Origin: Legionella sp.
GTDB taxonomy: Bacteria > Pseudomonadota > Gammaproteobacteria > Legionellales > Legionellaceae
Assembly: GCA_013697625.1 (NCBI GenBank)
Contig: JACCWN010000039.1
Span: 1 to 33,248 of the forward strand
Length of the DNA stretch: 33,248 bases
Reading direction: 5' to 3'
Below, in pieces: positions 1-7,540 of this stretch (position 1 is the stretch's first letter; each line of letters opens with the position of its first letter). Both the position numbers and the translations under genes were made by a program. The notes under the pieces were generated by a model. That model saw only the letters and a list, made by a program, of their open reading frames with translations, ran no database searches and was not told the origin of the DNA.

Positions 1-66
1 ATTTTTTTATAAAAAAATATTTTGACACCACGGAGTGAGTATGAGAGATTAGGCGTGTAGTTTGAT

Positions 67-975
67 TTATTCAGATCGTAAAGAAATTTTCCCCGCGCTA
101 CTTACACACTTTAAATGACACCGCCAAACAAAAGCCCACCCTGTGGCTACTACCAAGTCTGAAAATAAGCCACTCACAGTCATAGCAAAAAGTATTCCGC
201 CTATACGCTCACAAGTAGTTCTTGTACCAAACCTTGAATTTAATTCCTCCACGGATACCCAACGAATGCGGTTATTCCAGCGCTGTTTTGTTTCAATTTC
301 CCGATTAATGTATGAAGAATAGCCTTCTAAGAGTTGAATCATTCGATGAATTTCAATGAAATATTCATCACTTTGAGCTAATTCTAAGCGTTTATCCTCA
401 AATTCTATTTTTGCCTCAGCTAGCTTTTGTCTTTCTTTTGCTATCTCTCCTTGTTCAGAGGCACGCTTTAGGGTGGTTTGTAATCTTTCATCAGCTTTTC
501 TTTGCTCATCTTCTTCTAGTGCATCTAATTGCTGTTTATAATTATGTTCATAGGCTGCAATTTTTGCTTTATACTTTTGAGTTTGTTCTTCAAGTAAAAG
601 CTTTATATTATTTTTATGTTGTCTAATACTTTCATCACATGCTTTTTGATTTTCTTGTTTAATTCTAGAAATAGCATCTTCAATCTTTTCTTGCGCATGC
701 GCGCAAGTTTCAGTAGTCTTATTTTCCACTAAAAGTAGTTCGTGAGCGAGTGCCGCACATGCTTGTCTGTTGCGCCTATCGTGTATATGGATTTCTTTTA
801 AAAATTGTGTAAATCCCAATTATTCGCAAAAACGTGTTAACTCATCAAAATAGTCAAAGGCATAGGTTAAAATAATACCGCCTACAATCTGCGTATTTAA
901 TAGATCTTCAAAAGGGGTGGTTTTTATCACTGGTCTTTTTTTATGAGCTATGCTGGGTTTTGTAGCATTAGGCAT
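67..975 (-). pseudogene. Coiled-coil protein gene interrupted by an in-frame ochre stop
   Basis: An ATG at 975, preceded by AGGAAC at good spacing, opens a frame that runs 51 codons to TAA at 822-820. The same frame continues without a shift for 250 more codons to 67. Together they would encode about 301 residues. The N-terminal piece has a hydrophobic stretch (QIVGGIILTYAF). The second piece is rich in Lys, Glu, Gln and Arg and reads as a long coiled coil, roughly residues 30-160 of that piece. A hydrophobic segment near its residues 206-232 could be a membrane anchor. The TTG directly after the stop could allow a restart, but no Shine-Dalgarno is visible there. I do not recognise the family. 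The simplest reading is a recent nonsense mutation; restart or readthrough is less likely. Confidence 0.6.
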
Positions 976-1442
976 GGTAAGTTCCTATTTAAAATGCGCG
1001 TTTTGAATCTTTTATTTTCACAATGTAACACAATTGAATTGATTTGTATAATCAAATCATTGCTCTACTCAACAGGACCCGATATGGCTTGTTTAATTTT
1101 TAGTGCTTTCTTAAAATACCTCGAATGAAAAATTCCGATATAAGTTTATTTTCTATCATTGGATACTAAGAATACTAGAATCCCACTAAGTCTGATTATC
1201 ACAATAATCAGACTTAGTGGGATTCTCTTCTGTTACAATAAGTTGCACTTATATTTTTTCTGGTTCTTTATTTTCTGAGTAGTCAGGTTTTTAGGATTCA
1301 ACTTGGAAATCCGTAGAGACGAAATCATCAATTTTGTTAGAAGTGCTTATATTATTTGAATTTAATCTTTGGATTGCCTTTTTAGATTTGGTGTCCCAAA
1401 ATTGGAGCTGGTATATTTATTACCTAAAATATTTTTAAGGCG
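976..1442. other. Gene-free stretch with one strong hairpin and a possible gene remnant
   Basis: I see no intact gene here. On the minus strand, just downstream of the SEC-C gene, a stop-to-stop frame ending at 1291 reads like protein (contains YQLQFWDTKSKKAIQRL). It has no start codon or ribosome site and may be the tail of a decayed gene. The upstream part (976-1130) is AT-rich and should hold the promoter of the coiled-coil gene, but I cannot assign hexamers with confidence. Confidence 0.4.
1177..1226. repeat. Perfect 23-bp inverted repeat with 4-nt loop
   Basis: The arms are 1177-1199 and 1204-1226, fully complementary, with loop CACA. No T-run follows on either strand, so it is not a typical intrinsic terminator, although it lies beyond the 3' end of the SEC-C gene. 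Perfect complementarity over 23 bp suggests a recent element or a maintained structure. Confidence 0.85.
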
Positions 1443-2900
1443 CTAGCCTAATTTTAGTTCAGATTTTATATAGTTAACATCGGCCTTAAAATATTGGGTT
1501 TGCTCATTCAATTGAGCATCATTGCGTTCATAATCAAGTAATAAAGCTTCTAAACGTTCTCTGCCAGCTTTGGTTTTTGCTGCTTGCCGTGGCGTTTTAT
1601 TTTCTAATGCCGGTATCGGACTATCAAACCAAGCTTCCCAATGTTTCTTTGCCATTAGTTTCAATTGTTCTTGAATTTCTGGTAAATCATAAGGTTTTAT
1701 AGATGTCGCTTCTGAGGGATTAATATTAGGTAATGATTTTGCTTTTTGCTCTGGCGTTTCCATCAGTGTTTGCTGGAATTGAATTTTATCACCTAGGTAT
1801 TTGGATAATAATTTTTTACCTTTTTGCGTACGTTTTTCAGAGTTGGTTTCTAATATCAACTTATTTTTTTTAATTGTAACTTGACCCATGATGGTGTTTT
1901 CCCATTCAGAGTGTTTTTTGTTACCTTTAATTAGCCATGGAAACTCTATATTGGTTATTTTTCCCTGTTTATCCCGTTTCGCAGACTCTAAAAAAGGGTC
2001 GGGCTTTTTTAATAAGGTTAGCGGTAACAAACAACCTAATGTTTCTTCGATGTTTGCGTCTAATTTAAAATAGGATTTTGAAAATAAAATCAAATCACCA
2101 TCTGTGTTTACTAAGGTTGGTTGTGGATTATGTAAGTGTTCAATGCATTCAAAAAAATAATCTAATAGTTCTAAATCTAGCTCTAATCTCAACCCTTCTG
2201 GTGTCAGTGGGTTATCATCATTCTCTTCTATCAACCACTCTCGAAAATCAATAAGTGTTATTTGAAATTTAGCTGGAATAATGATAGGAGCCATTCCGAT
2301 AAATATCGATTGATTATCTAAAGTCAGGATACGACTAAAAACAATGTCACCTCTTTTTAAATAATGAGTCCCCTGCCGCTCTTTGATAGAGTGGGTTGTA
2401 CCAAGCAAGATATCTTTAACAATAATAGATTTTTCAAATTCCACTTCTAATATACTGTAAAAACTATAATGCGTTTTATCCATCTCCTCGATAAACCGTT
2501 TTTCCTTGGAATTTAATTTACTTTGATGGTGTTTTAAGTAATTGATAGCAATTGACTGTTTCACATCAAAATTTGTTAGGCCGAAGTCGTCGTCCTCTTC
2601 TGGCAGCCAATTAAATAAAACCCATGGGGTCATAAATTGATGGAAAAAATGCTCACCATCTATGGAATTAGGTAGCTCCTCTGGAAAGAGGTCATCTATT
2701 GCTGTTTTTAAAATAGAGGCAGGCAAGGTATCCATTACATAAGGCATTAAATGATGGTCGACAATGCGACCTTCAGTTTGGCGAAGAGTTTGCCAGGATA
2801 GGTCAAGGATTTTAGCAGTAGTTGTAACAGAACAACACTTCTTATATTTTTTCCCACTACCACAAGGACACTCATCATTACGACCAATTTTTTCAGTCAC
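1443..2900 (-). CDS. SEC-C zinc-motif protein of unknown function
   Basis: The protein starts with a SEC-C motif: counting from the GTG at 2900, C11, C13, C22 and C23 sit in [18 protein letters not shown]. This is the zinc-binding signature found at the SecA C-terminus and in many small accessory proteins. The last 80 residues contain [21 protein letters not shown] and a [13 protein letters not shown] helix, a pattern I recall from other SEC-C proteins of unknown role. The middle (about residues 60-400) is not recognised. The GTG at 2900 is preferred because AAAGGTGAT precedes it. The frame stays open upstream to 2942, but that part is IS30-remnant DNA and the ATG at 2915 has no ribosome site. 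There is no signal peptide, so it is probably cytoplasmic. Length from this start is 485 residues. Confidence 0.75.
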   Translation of the reverse strand: MTEKIGRNDECPCGSGKKYKKCCSVTTTAKILDLSWQTLRQTEGRIVDHHLMPYVMDTLPASILKTAIDDLFPEELPNSIDGEHFFHQFMTPWVLFNWLPEEDDDFGLTNFDVKQSIAINYLKHHQSKLNSKEKRFIEEMDKTHYSFYSILEVEFEKSIIVKDILLGTTHSIKERQGTHYLKRGDIVFSRILTLDNQSIFIGMAPIIIPAKFQITLIDFREWLIEENDDNPLTPEGLRLELDLELLDYFFECIEHLHNPQPTLVNTDGDLILFSKSYFKLDANIEETLGCLLPLTLLKKPDPFLESAKRDKQGKITNIEFPWLIKGNKKHSEWENTIMGQVTIKKNKLILETNSEKRTQKGKKLLSKYLGDKIQFQQTLMETPEQKAKSLPNINPSEATSIKPYDLPEIQEQLKLMAKKHWEAWFDSPIPALENKTPRQAAKTKAGRERLEALLLDYERNDAQLNEQTQYFKADVNYIKSELKLG

Positions 2901-2911
2901 AATATCACCTT

Positions 2912-3140
2912 TCATGTTGTTGGAGATAACACAATTTCCCAATCACCCACACGAGACTTTTGATTATCCACCTCAGGTCTATAGTCTATAAAAATCCTGT
3001 TTTGAATGGCATGTGTTCGCTTAGGCTTACCAATAGCGGTTAGGATAACTTTTCTTGCCACCTCGTAAATGCTGGTACAGTGTACCACCAGTTTTATTGT
3101 CAGCCAAAATATATCGATAAATTCGTTCATGAATAATTAC
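2912..3140 (-). pseudogene. IS30-family transposase remnant, frameshifted
   Basis: Two overlapping minus-strand frames carry consecutive pieces of an IS30-type transposase. The first (from about 3131) reads HERIYRYILADNKTGGTLYQ, then LRGGKKSYPNRY, and ends near 3027. The other frame continues with KRTHAIQNRIFIDYRPEV and KSRVGDWEI before stopping at 2912. In intact IS30 transposases these blocks are contiguous and GDWE lies at the start of the catalytic domain. The match breaks off on both sides: poly-Phe codons precede it and a short LSPTT tail follows. Only about 75 codons remain, so it is inactive. It abuts the SEC-C gene start, so that gene's promoter probably lies within or beyond it. Confidence 0.75.
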
Positions 3141-3245
3141 AAAAAAAAACCTGACACCTACCATACCCACTTTACTTGCTGCAGCTTTCAGCGACAAGTA
3201 GATTGTCAAATAGACGCCAAGGGGGTTAAATCATTATCTCCTGTC

Positions 3246-3265
3246 ACCGCGCTTTCAGGCGCGGT
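3246..3265. terminator. GC-rich hairpin downstream of the protease gene
   Basis: The arms ACCGCGC and GCGCGGT (3246-3252, 3259-3265) form a perfect 7-bp stem with a 6-nt loop, about 50 nt past the protease stop codon. There is no clear T-run on the minus strand, so a terminator role is only a guess from position. Confidence 0.35.
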
Positions 3266-3316
3266 ATTTACAGAAAAAATAAAACACAAAAGGTCCTTTA
3301 ATATTATTGGTGCACT

Positions 3317-4420
3317 TTATTTTTCTGGACCAGATATCCAAATGAGTTGCTGTACTTCAAGGACAAATTGACAGAAAAATTCATAAGTCATGTAGTAATC
3401 ACCCTGATCGCCTGCCTTAGTACCCCAAGAATTACGCAGTTTTAATAACCCTTTATGTATTTGACCATCCTCATCAGTTACAGTAGCTTCATCATCATAA
3501 CCGGTAATAACCATTTCATGACCAGCTAAAGTACCCTCAGTCATTTTTTTCATGGCATCTGATAATACCCAAGTATCGAAGTGAGCCTTGTTACTTCCAC
3601 AAGCACCGGCGCTACAAAAATCAACAGGAAGAAGGACAGCAAAAGTTAAACGACCTGCGGATTTTAAATCGAGTGGATACGGTTTCTTGGCTAAGGATTC
3701 TTTTACCCGTTTTAATATGTCAGCAGTTTCTGGCGCTAATCCAAATCCCTCTGCCCAAGTCCCCCAAGATAACCTGTCAGATACCGTCATGATTGGTCGG
3801 TACCAGATATTTTGATTGAGATTAATACTTAAGGCTTTGTATTCCTCAAGCGACATGGGTTTACCAACCTCAGCGGCATCTAAAGGGTATTCACTTAAGC
3901 CTCCACAGGTTTTAGACCTTTGGGTGGCTTTGTCAATGATACCAAGCTGCAACAATTGATTGACAACCATACCCCCTAAAGAGCCCTCCCAGCCACTTGG
4001 AAAATACCCATATTCTGACATATAGCTACCAACAGCCAAAGAACACAACTGGCTTACATAATCCCCTTTGCCAATCAATGCATCCAGCGCTGCAGTATTT
4101 GCAAATGTCACACAAGAACCATGCTGGCCTTGATCTAATACGGGAGTATTGTTCATCCCAAGTTCTACTTTTGTCGGCAGATCATCTGAACTACGAAATT
4201 GGTCTGGATTAAAAGAATGAAAGGTAGTGAATTGACGGCGTTCAGCTTGGGTCAACTTTAAATTCATCAGTTGAACGAATTTAGTAGTTGTAGTTGCTGC
4301 TAAATTACCTTGCTGATTTAATATAACTTGTGCTGCTATCGGTTTATCAAATTCAAGTGCAAAGCCCGACATTGAAATACAAGTAAAGAACATGGTTGTT
4401 ACGATTTTTTTTAATTTCAT
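3317..4420 (-). CDS. Secreted papain-like (C1 family) cysteine protease
   Basis: The 367-aa product has a clear signal peptide (MKLKKIVTTMFF..., likely cut after residue 21, SGFA). It also has a complete papain catalytic set: oxyanion Gln97 and nucleophile Cys103 in DQGQHGSCVTFA, His301 in GHEMVITGYDDE, and Asn330 in RNSWG. About 60 residues between the signal and the catalytic domain could be a short propeptide. C1 proteases cleave peptide bonds and are often exported by Legionella. It probably acts in the periplasm or outside the cell by the type II route, which is inference. It is transcribed alone: a terminator separates it from the upstream kinase-like gene, and only CGGAT serves as a weak ribosome site before the ATG. 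Confidence 0.88.
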   Translation of the reverse strand: MKLKKIVTTMFFTCISMSGFALEFDKPIAAQVILNQQGNLAATTTTKFVQLMNLKLTQAERRQFTTFHSFNPDQFRSSDDLPTKVELGMNNTPVLDQGQHGSCVTFANTAALDALIGKGDYVSQLCSLAVGSYMSEYGYFPSGWEGSLGGMVVNQLLQLGIIDKATQRSKTCGGLSEYPLDAAEVGKPMSLEEYKALSINLNQNIWYRPIMTVSDRLSWGTWAEGFGLAPETADILKRVKESLAKKPYPLDLKSAGRLTFAVLLPVDFCSAGACGSNKAHFDTWVLSDAMKKMTEGTLAGHEMVITGYDDEATVTDEDGQIHKGLLKLRNSWGTKAGDQGDYYMTYEFFCQFVLEVQQLIWISGPEK

Positions 4421-4480
4421 AAATAAGATCCGTAATATAAGTTCAAGTAATAAAAGGTATTTTAATACCGTATTTTAATT

Positions 4481-4514
4481 AAAAAATAGACAGGATCCAT
4501 TTACCCGGATCCTG
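4481..4514 (-). terminator. Intrinsic terminator of the kinase-like gene
   Basis: The perfect stem CAGGATCC / GGATCCTG (4491-4498, 4507-4514) has an 8-nt loop and is followed on the minus strand by TCTATTTTTTAATT. It begins 17 nt after the kinase-like gene's stop codon. This is a standard rho-independent terminator. Confidence 0.8.
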
Positions 4515-4530
4515 GTTGAAGTTGAGTGTA

Positions 4531-7191
4531 TCAAACTTGTGAAAATGACGCCATTGATGTATTTATTTGATTGGAGTCTACGGGGTGTAATGGTGGAGAC
4601 ACCCTGTCACTAACTAGCTTTGAAGGCTTTGTTTTGAATACGCCATGCTTTATAATTTTTTGACTTATCATGTTCTTATTTTCTTTATTTACACCTGGCC
4701 TTGAGTAAGATGACAATGCCTGTTGAAGTAATTTCTTGCCTAAACATTTAAAGAGAAGAATATTTTTGCCTCGGTGTTCAACTAGAATCTTGCTTATTAT
4801 CACAGGGATTTTATGCCAAAGAGGACTTTTATAATCTTTTAAATGGGTTGTCACTGGGGCAATATCAAAATAAATTCTTTTTAGTTCATCTTTGATTGTA
4901 CCTACACTGTAATTGCTTGCTGTATCGATCTTGGTATTATAGGATTGGATAAAAAGCTCCATATGCTGATCATCAATAGAAAGAGAGCAAGATTGGATCT
5001 TTCTCAAATGTTTTCTGCATATTTCCTGACTTAACTTCAACTTTTCATCTAGTTTTAGCTTGCTTTTATTTATACTATCCACTAAACCTTCGACATCTTC
5101 CAAAGTTGCTGCATCTGTTTGCGTTTTAAAATGTATATAATAAGGATCATCTAAGCAATCAACATACATATGATTTAAAAACTCATTTATTTGTACTTTT
5201 CTTTCTGTTAACAAGCATAATTCTTTCTTCTCAAGCTTTGATAATCTTAGCTCAATGGCCGGTAGTTCCTTTAAAGTCGCGTTTTTTATTTCTGCATACA
5301 TGTATTGATAATCATCTTCTTTAATAGTTAGGAGACACTCTAAGAGATACCAACATTGGTGTTTTTTAAATGATAAATTGTAATTCATATCTTCTAAAGC
5401 AACCAAAGCCTTACTTATGGATGTCCTGTGGTTTGGATTACTTTTAACAAGATTCATTATTAAAAATTGGAAAACTTCCCCATGGTCGGATGCAAAAATA
5501 TCAGGATCGAAGTGTAATTTCTCCCCATCGTGCTGATCATCTAATATGGTATATGGCGCTTTAGCTAAAAATTGATACATTGCCTTACCAAACATATAAG
5601 AAGCTACTTTTCCTGCATCAAAATGTTTTTTTCTTGTAAATTCTGGTGGATTCATATGTTTTGTGTTTATTAATCGATACCAGTCTTTGGCCATTGTATC
5701 TACATCAAACTGTTGTTCTTGGGTTAAAAAAACAATGCCTTTGGTATCTGCCAAGCACACATTAGTTGCTGTTAAGAGGAAATTTTCAAGTTTGGGATCT
5801 GAATGTCCACAATGATTGCTCAATAAAAGTTTATAGATTTTTCCCATTTGTTGAAAAATTTCAGGTGCGTATTTGACACGATCTTGAGCGTTTAAAGTTT
5901 TGGTAGCATCTAATAAATCACCTCTCTCACAAAACTCAGTGAGCATAAGGGTTCTTGTGATTAACTCTCCTTTTAACTCTGTAGAAACTTGTCTCTCTGC
6001 AAAAATTGGAGTAAAAATGTTTTGAAATTCTACTTTCTTTCTTAAAAAGTCATCTGCCGTACTTGGGTTACCTAAACGGTTATCTACTTTAAGAACCAAG
6101 GGCAAACTCCCATCATTAAAGGTGATTTTGAAATTTAAAGAATTACAGCCACCAAGAAATTTAATTGTATCCAGCAGTTGGAGAAAGGTTTGAAATTCTT
6201 TATTTTCTATTTTTTCCTCTGTATATAAGCTTTTAAATTTACTAGCTATCAAATTATTTATAGAAATTTTTTGCTTTTTAATTTGTACTTTTTCTTTTGG
6301 ATGCTTTTTCTGAAACTCATTTAATTCCGCGGCTTGGATGAGTATATTTAATAATTTCTCAACTTTTTTGGGTTCCATATTGGACAAAATATGCTTGAAA
6401 AGATCCAATGCAGGCTGAGAAGGCTGCGCCTTTTTATGACAAGCTTCCAGAACATCCATTGACGGTATGCCTAATAATTTCGACTGAGTCTGAATCTGGT
6501 TGAACAAGCCTTCATGAAATTTTATTTTGAAACTTGGGCAATATTTGATTAATTCATTTGAATGCTGCTTTAGAATAAGCCGAAGTTCCGCATAAATTAC
6601 TTTTAAATTACTCAAGCGAGCTTCTTCTGATAAAGTCAAATCATTAAAAGGTTCAATTTTTGAGTTGAGCTTTTGTATCGAAATATTAACCTCTTGTACA
6701 AATTGATTGTAATATTGAATAAAACCATTGTTAGTTTCACTCCTATAACGATATGCCCTCTTCTTTTCCATAAGCACACTCAGTTGTGACGAGCCACCGA
6801 TACGAGGCTTTATAAATGTATTTTGATTAAAATACGCCCCACTTTTAATATAGGGTGTTATTATTTTGTTATATCTTTTGACGAAATTTTCATCTATTTC
6901 TGTTGGTATTAAGCTTTCGCGACTAATCAGTGGGTAGACTTGGTTTACTTGAAGTCTTATTTCATCCTGCCTATCATCTTCAATTTCTAATGTATCATCA
7001 TCGCAATTATGATTAAATTTACTGGTATTATCCTGTTTAATTCTACCTACTAATTCACTTTTTACGTCATGTACTTTATCATTAGTAGGCAATGGTTGCA
7101 TTAATTGAATCTCAAACAAGGTTGCAATTAAAATTTGATTGTCTAAAGTTTTTTTGATAAAAAAACCAGACTCACTCTTAGATCCGCTCAT
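4531..7191 (-). CDS. Protein kinase-like protein, probable Dot/Icm effector
   Basis: The 886-aa protein has a eukaryotic-type kinase core at about residues 345-600. Lys368 (LPLVLKVDN) and Glu388 are the likely ATP-anchoring pair. A hinge-like LTEFCERGDL follows. The catalytic loop is HSDPKLENF (His463, Asp465, Lys467, Asn470), and the metal-binding Asp482 lies in LADTKG, where DFG is replaced by DTK. All key catalytic residues are present, so phosphotransfer is plausible. Residues 1-340 and 620-886 are mostly helical and not recognised. There is no signal peptide. The C-terminus (NTSMASFSQV) is polar with a hydrophobic residue near the end, as in many Dot/Icm substrates. The gene is monocistronic, with a candidate PmrA box and -10 upstream and an intrinsic terminator downstream. 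The kinase call is fairly firm; secretion into the host is inferred. Confidence 0.75.
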   Translation of the reverse strand: MSGSKSESGFFIKKTLDNQILIATLFEIQLMQPLPTNDKVHDVKSELVGRIKQDNTSKFNHNCDDDTLEIEDDRQDEIRLQVNQVYPLISRESLIPTEIDENFVKRYNKIITPYIKSGAYFNQNTFIKPRIGGSSQLSVLMEKKRAYRYRSETNNGFIQYYNQFVQEVNISIQKLNSKIEPFNDLTLSEEARLSNLKVIYAELRLILKQHSNELIKYCPSFKIKFHEGLFNQIQTQSKLLGIPSMDVLEACHKKAQPSQPALDLFKHILSNMEPKKVEKLLNILIQAAELNEFQKKHPKEKVQIKKQKISINNLIASKFKSLYTEEKIENKEFQTFLQLLDTIKFLGGCNSLNFKITFNDGSLPLVLKVDNRLGNPSTADDFLRKKVEFQNIFTPIFAERQVSTELKGELITRTLMLTEFCERGDLLDATKTLNAQDRVKYAPEIFQQMGKIYKLLLSNHCGHSDPKLENFLLTATNVCLADTKGIVFLTQEQQFDVDTMAKDWYRLINTKHMNPPEFTRKKHFDAGKVASYMFGKAMYQFLAKAPYTILDDQHDGEKLHFDPDIFASDHGEVFQFLIMNLVKSNPNHRTSISKALVALEDMNYNLSFKKHQCWYLLECLLTIKEDDYQYMYAEIKNATLKELPAIELRLSKLEKKELCLLTERKVQINEFLNHMYVDCLDDPYYIHFKTQTDAATLEDVEGLVDSINKSKLKLDEKLKLSQEICRKHLRKIQSCSLSIDDQHMELFIQSYNTKIDTASNYSVGTIKDELKRIYFDIAPVTTHLKDYKSPLWHKIPVIISKILVEHRGKNILLFKCLGKKLLQQALSSYSRPGVNKENKNMISQKIIKHGVFKTKPSKLVSDRVSPPLHPVDSNQINTSMASFSQV

Positions 7192-7220
7192 TAAATACCC
7201 GTGGGTTTCAAAAAAAAAGC

Positions 7221-7254
7221 ATTCTAAGCTTTCAAAGCTTAAGGTTTTATTAAG
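7221..7254 (-). promoter_or_regulatory. Candidate PmrA box plus -10 for the kinase-like gene
   Basis: Reading the minus strand, CTTAATAAAACCTTAAG (7254-7238) has two TTAA half-sites separated by 7 nt. This is the spacing and sequence I recall for the Legionella PmrA element (cTTAATatT-N2-cTTAA). Twelve nucleotides after the second TTAA lies TAGAAT (7226-7221), a 5/6 match to the -10 consensus. Initiation near 7214 would leave a leader of about 23 nt before the ATG at 7191. An 8-bp inverted repeat around AAGCTTTCAAAGCTT overlaps the spacer. Confidence 0.5.
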
Positions 7255-7413
7255 TAAAAATTTTTTATAAAACAGTAATTACAATTTATATACAATTATA
7301 TTTGCATGTGCTTAATAATTAACATTAAAAAAATTATGAATTAATAAAAATATACTTGGAAGAAAGCTGGAAGAGTAGTAATAAAGATAGCTGCTGATGC
7401 GCTTTTCTTAGAA

Positions 7414-7435
7414 TTCGAGACAGCGCTGTCTCGAA
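7414..7435. repeat. 22-bp perfect palindrome
   Basis: The sequence from 7414 to 7435 equals its own reverse complement, centred on GCGC (core AGACAGCGCTGTCT). It has no loop and no adjoining T-run, so it looks more like a protein-binding dyad or an element end than a terminator. It lies 106 nt past the ampG stop and 223 nt upstream of the kinase-like start. Confidence 0.8.
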
Positions 7436-7540
7436 GTCTAGCGTCTATTAAAGGCTTGTGAGGATTAATTTGAAACTAATGAAATTTATCTTTAAACCCA
7501 TTTAAAATAAGTTATAACATCATATCCCTTGCTAAAAAAA

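Larger units (their letters stand above)
7192..7540. other. AT-rich intergenic region between ampG and the kinase-like gene
   Basis: No coding frame is credible here. The region holds the putative PmrA-type promoter of the kinase-like gene near its left end and a 22-bp perfect palindrome at 7414-7435. The part next to the ampG stop codon shows no convincing terminator. The long A/T-rich centre (7255-7370) would be a typical H-NS-like or bent upstream region, but that is a guess. Confidence 0.5.

Noticed and set aside
1..66. Terminator beyond the coiled-coil pseudogene
   Set aside because: There are T-runs on the minus strand but no convincing GC-rich stem before them.
943..1128. 61-codon plus-strand frame
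   Set aside because: It overlaps the start region of the coiled-coil gene on the opposite strand, and its composition and lack of a ribosome site suggest chance.
2901..2942. N-terminal extension of the SEC-C protein to a TTG
   Set aside because: This DNA continues the IS30 remnant; the GTG at 2900 has the ribosome site.
3069..3371. 100-codon plus-strand frame
   Set aside because: It is antisense to the IS30 remnant and the protease 3' end, with no recognisable protein features.
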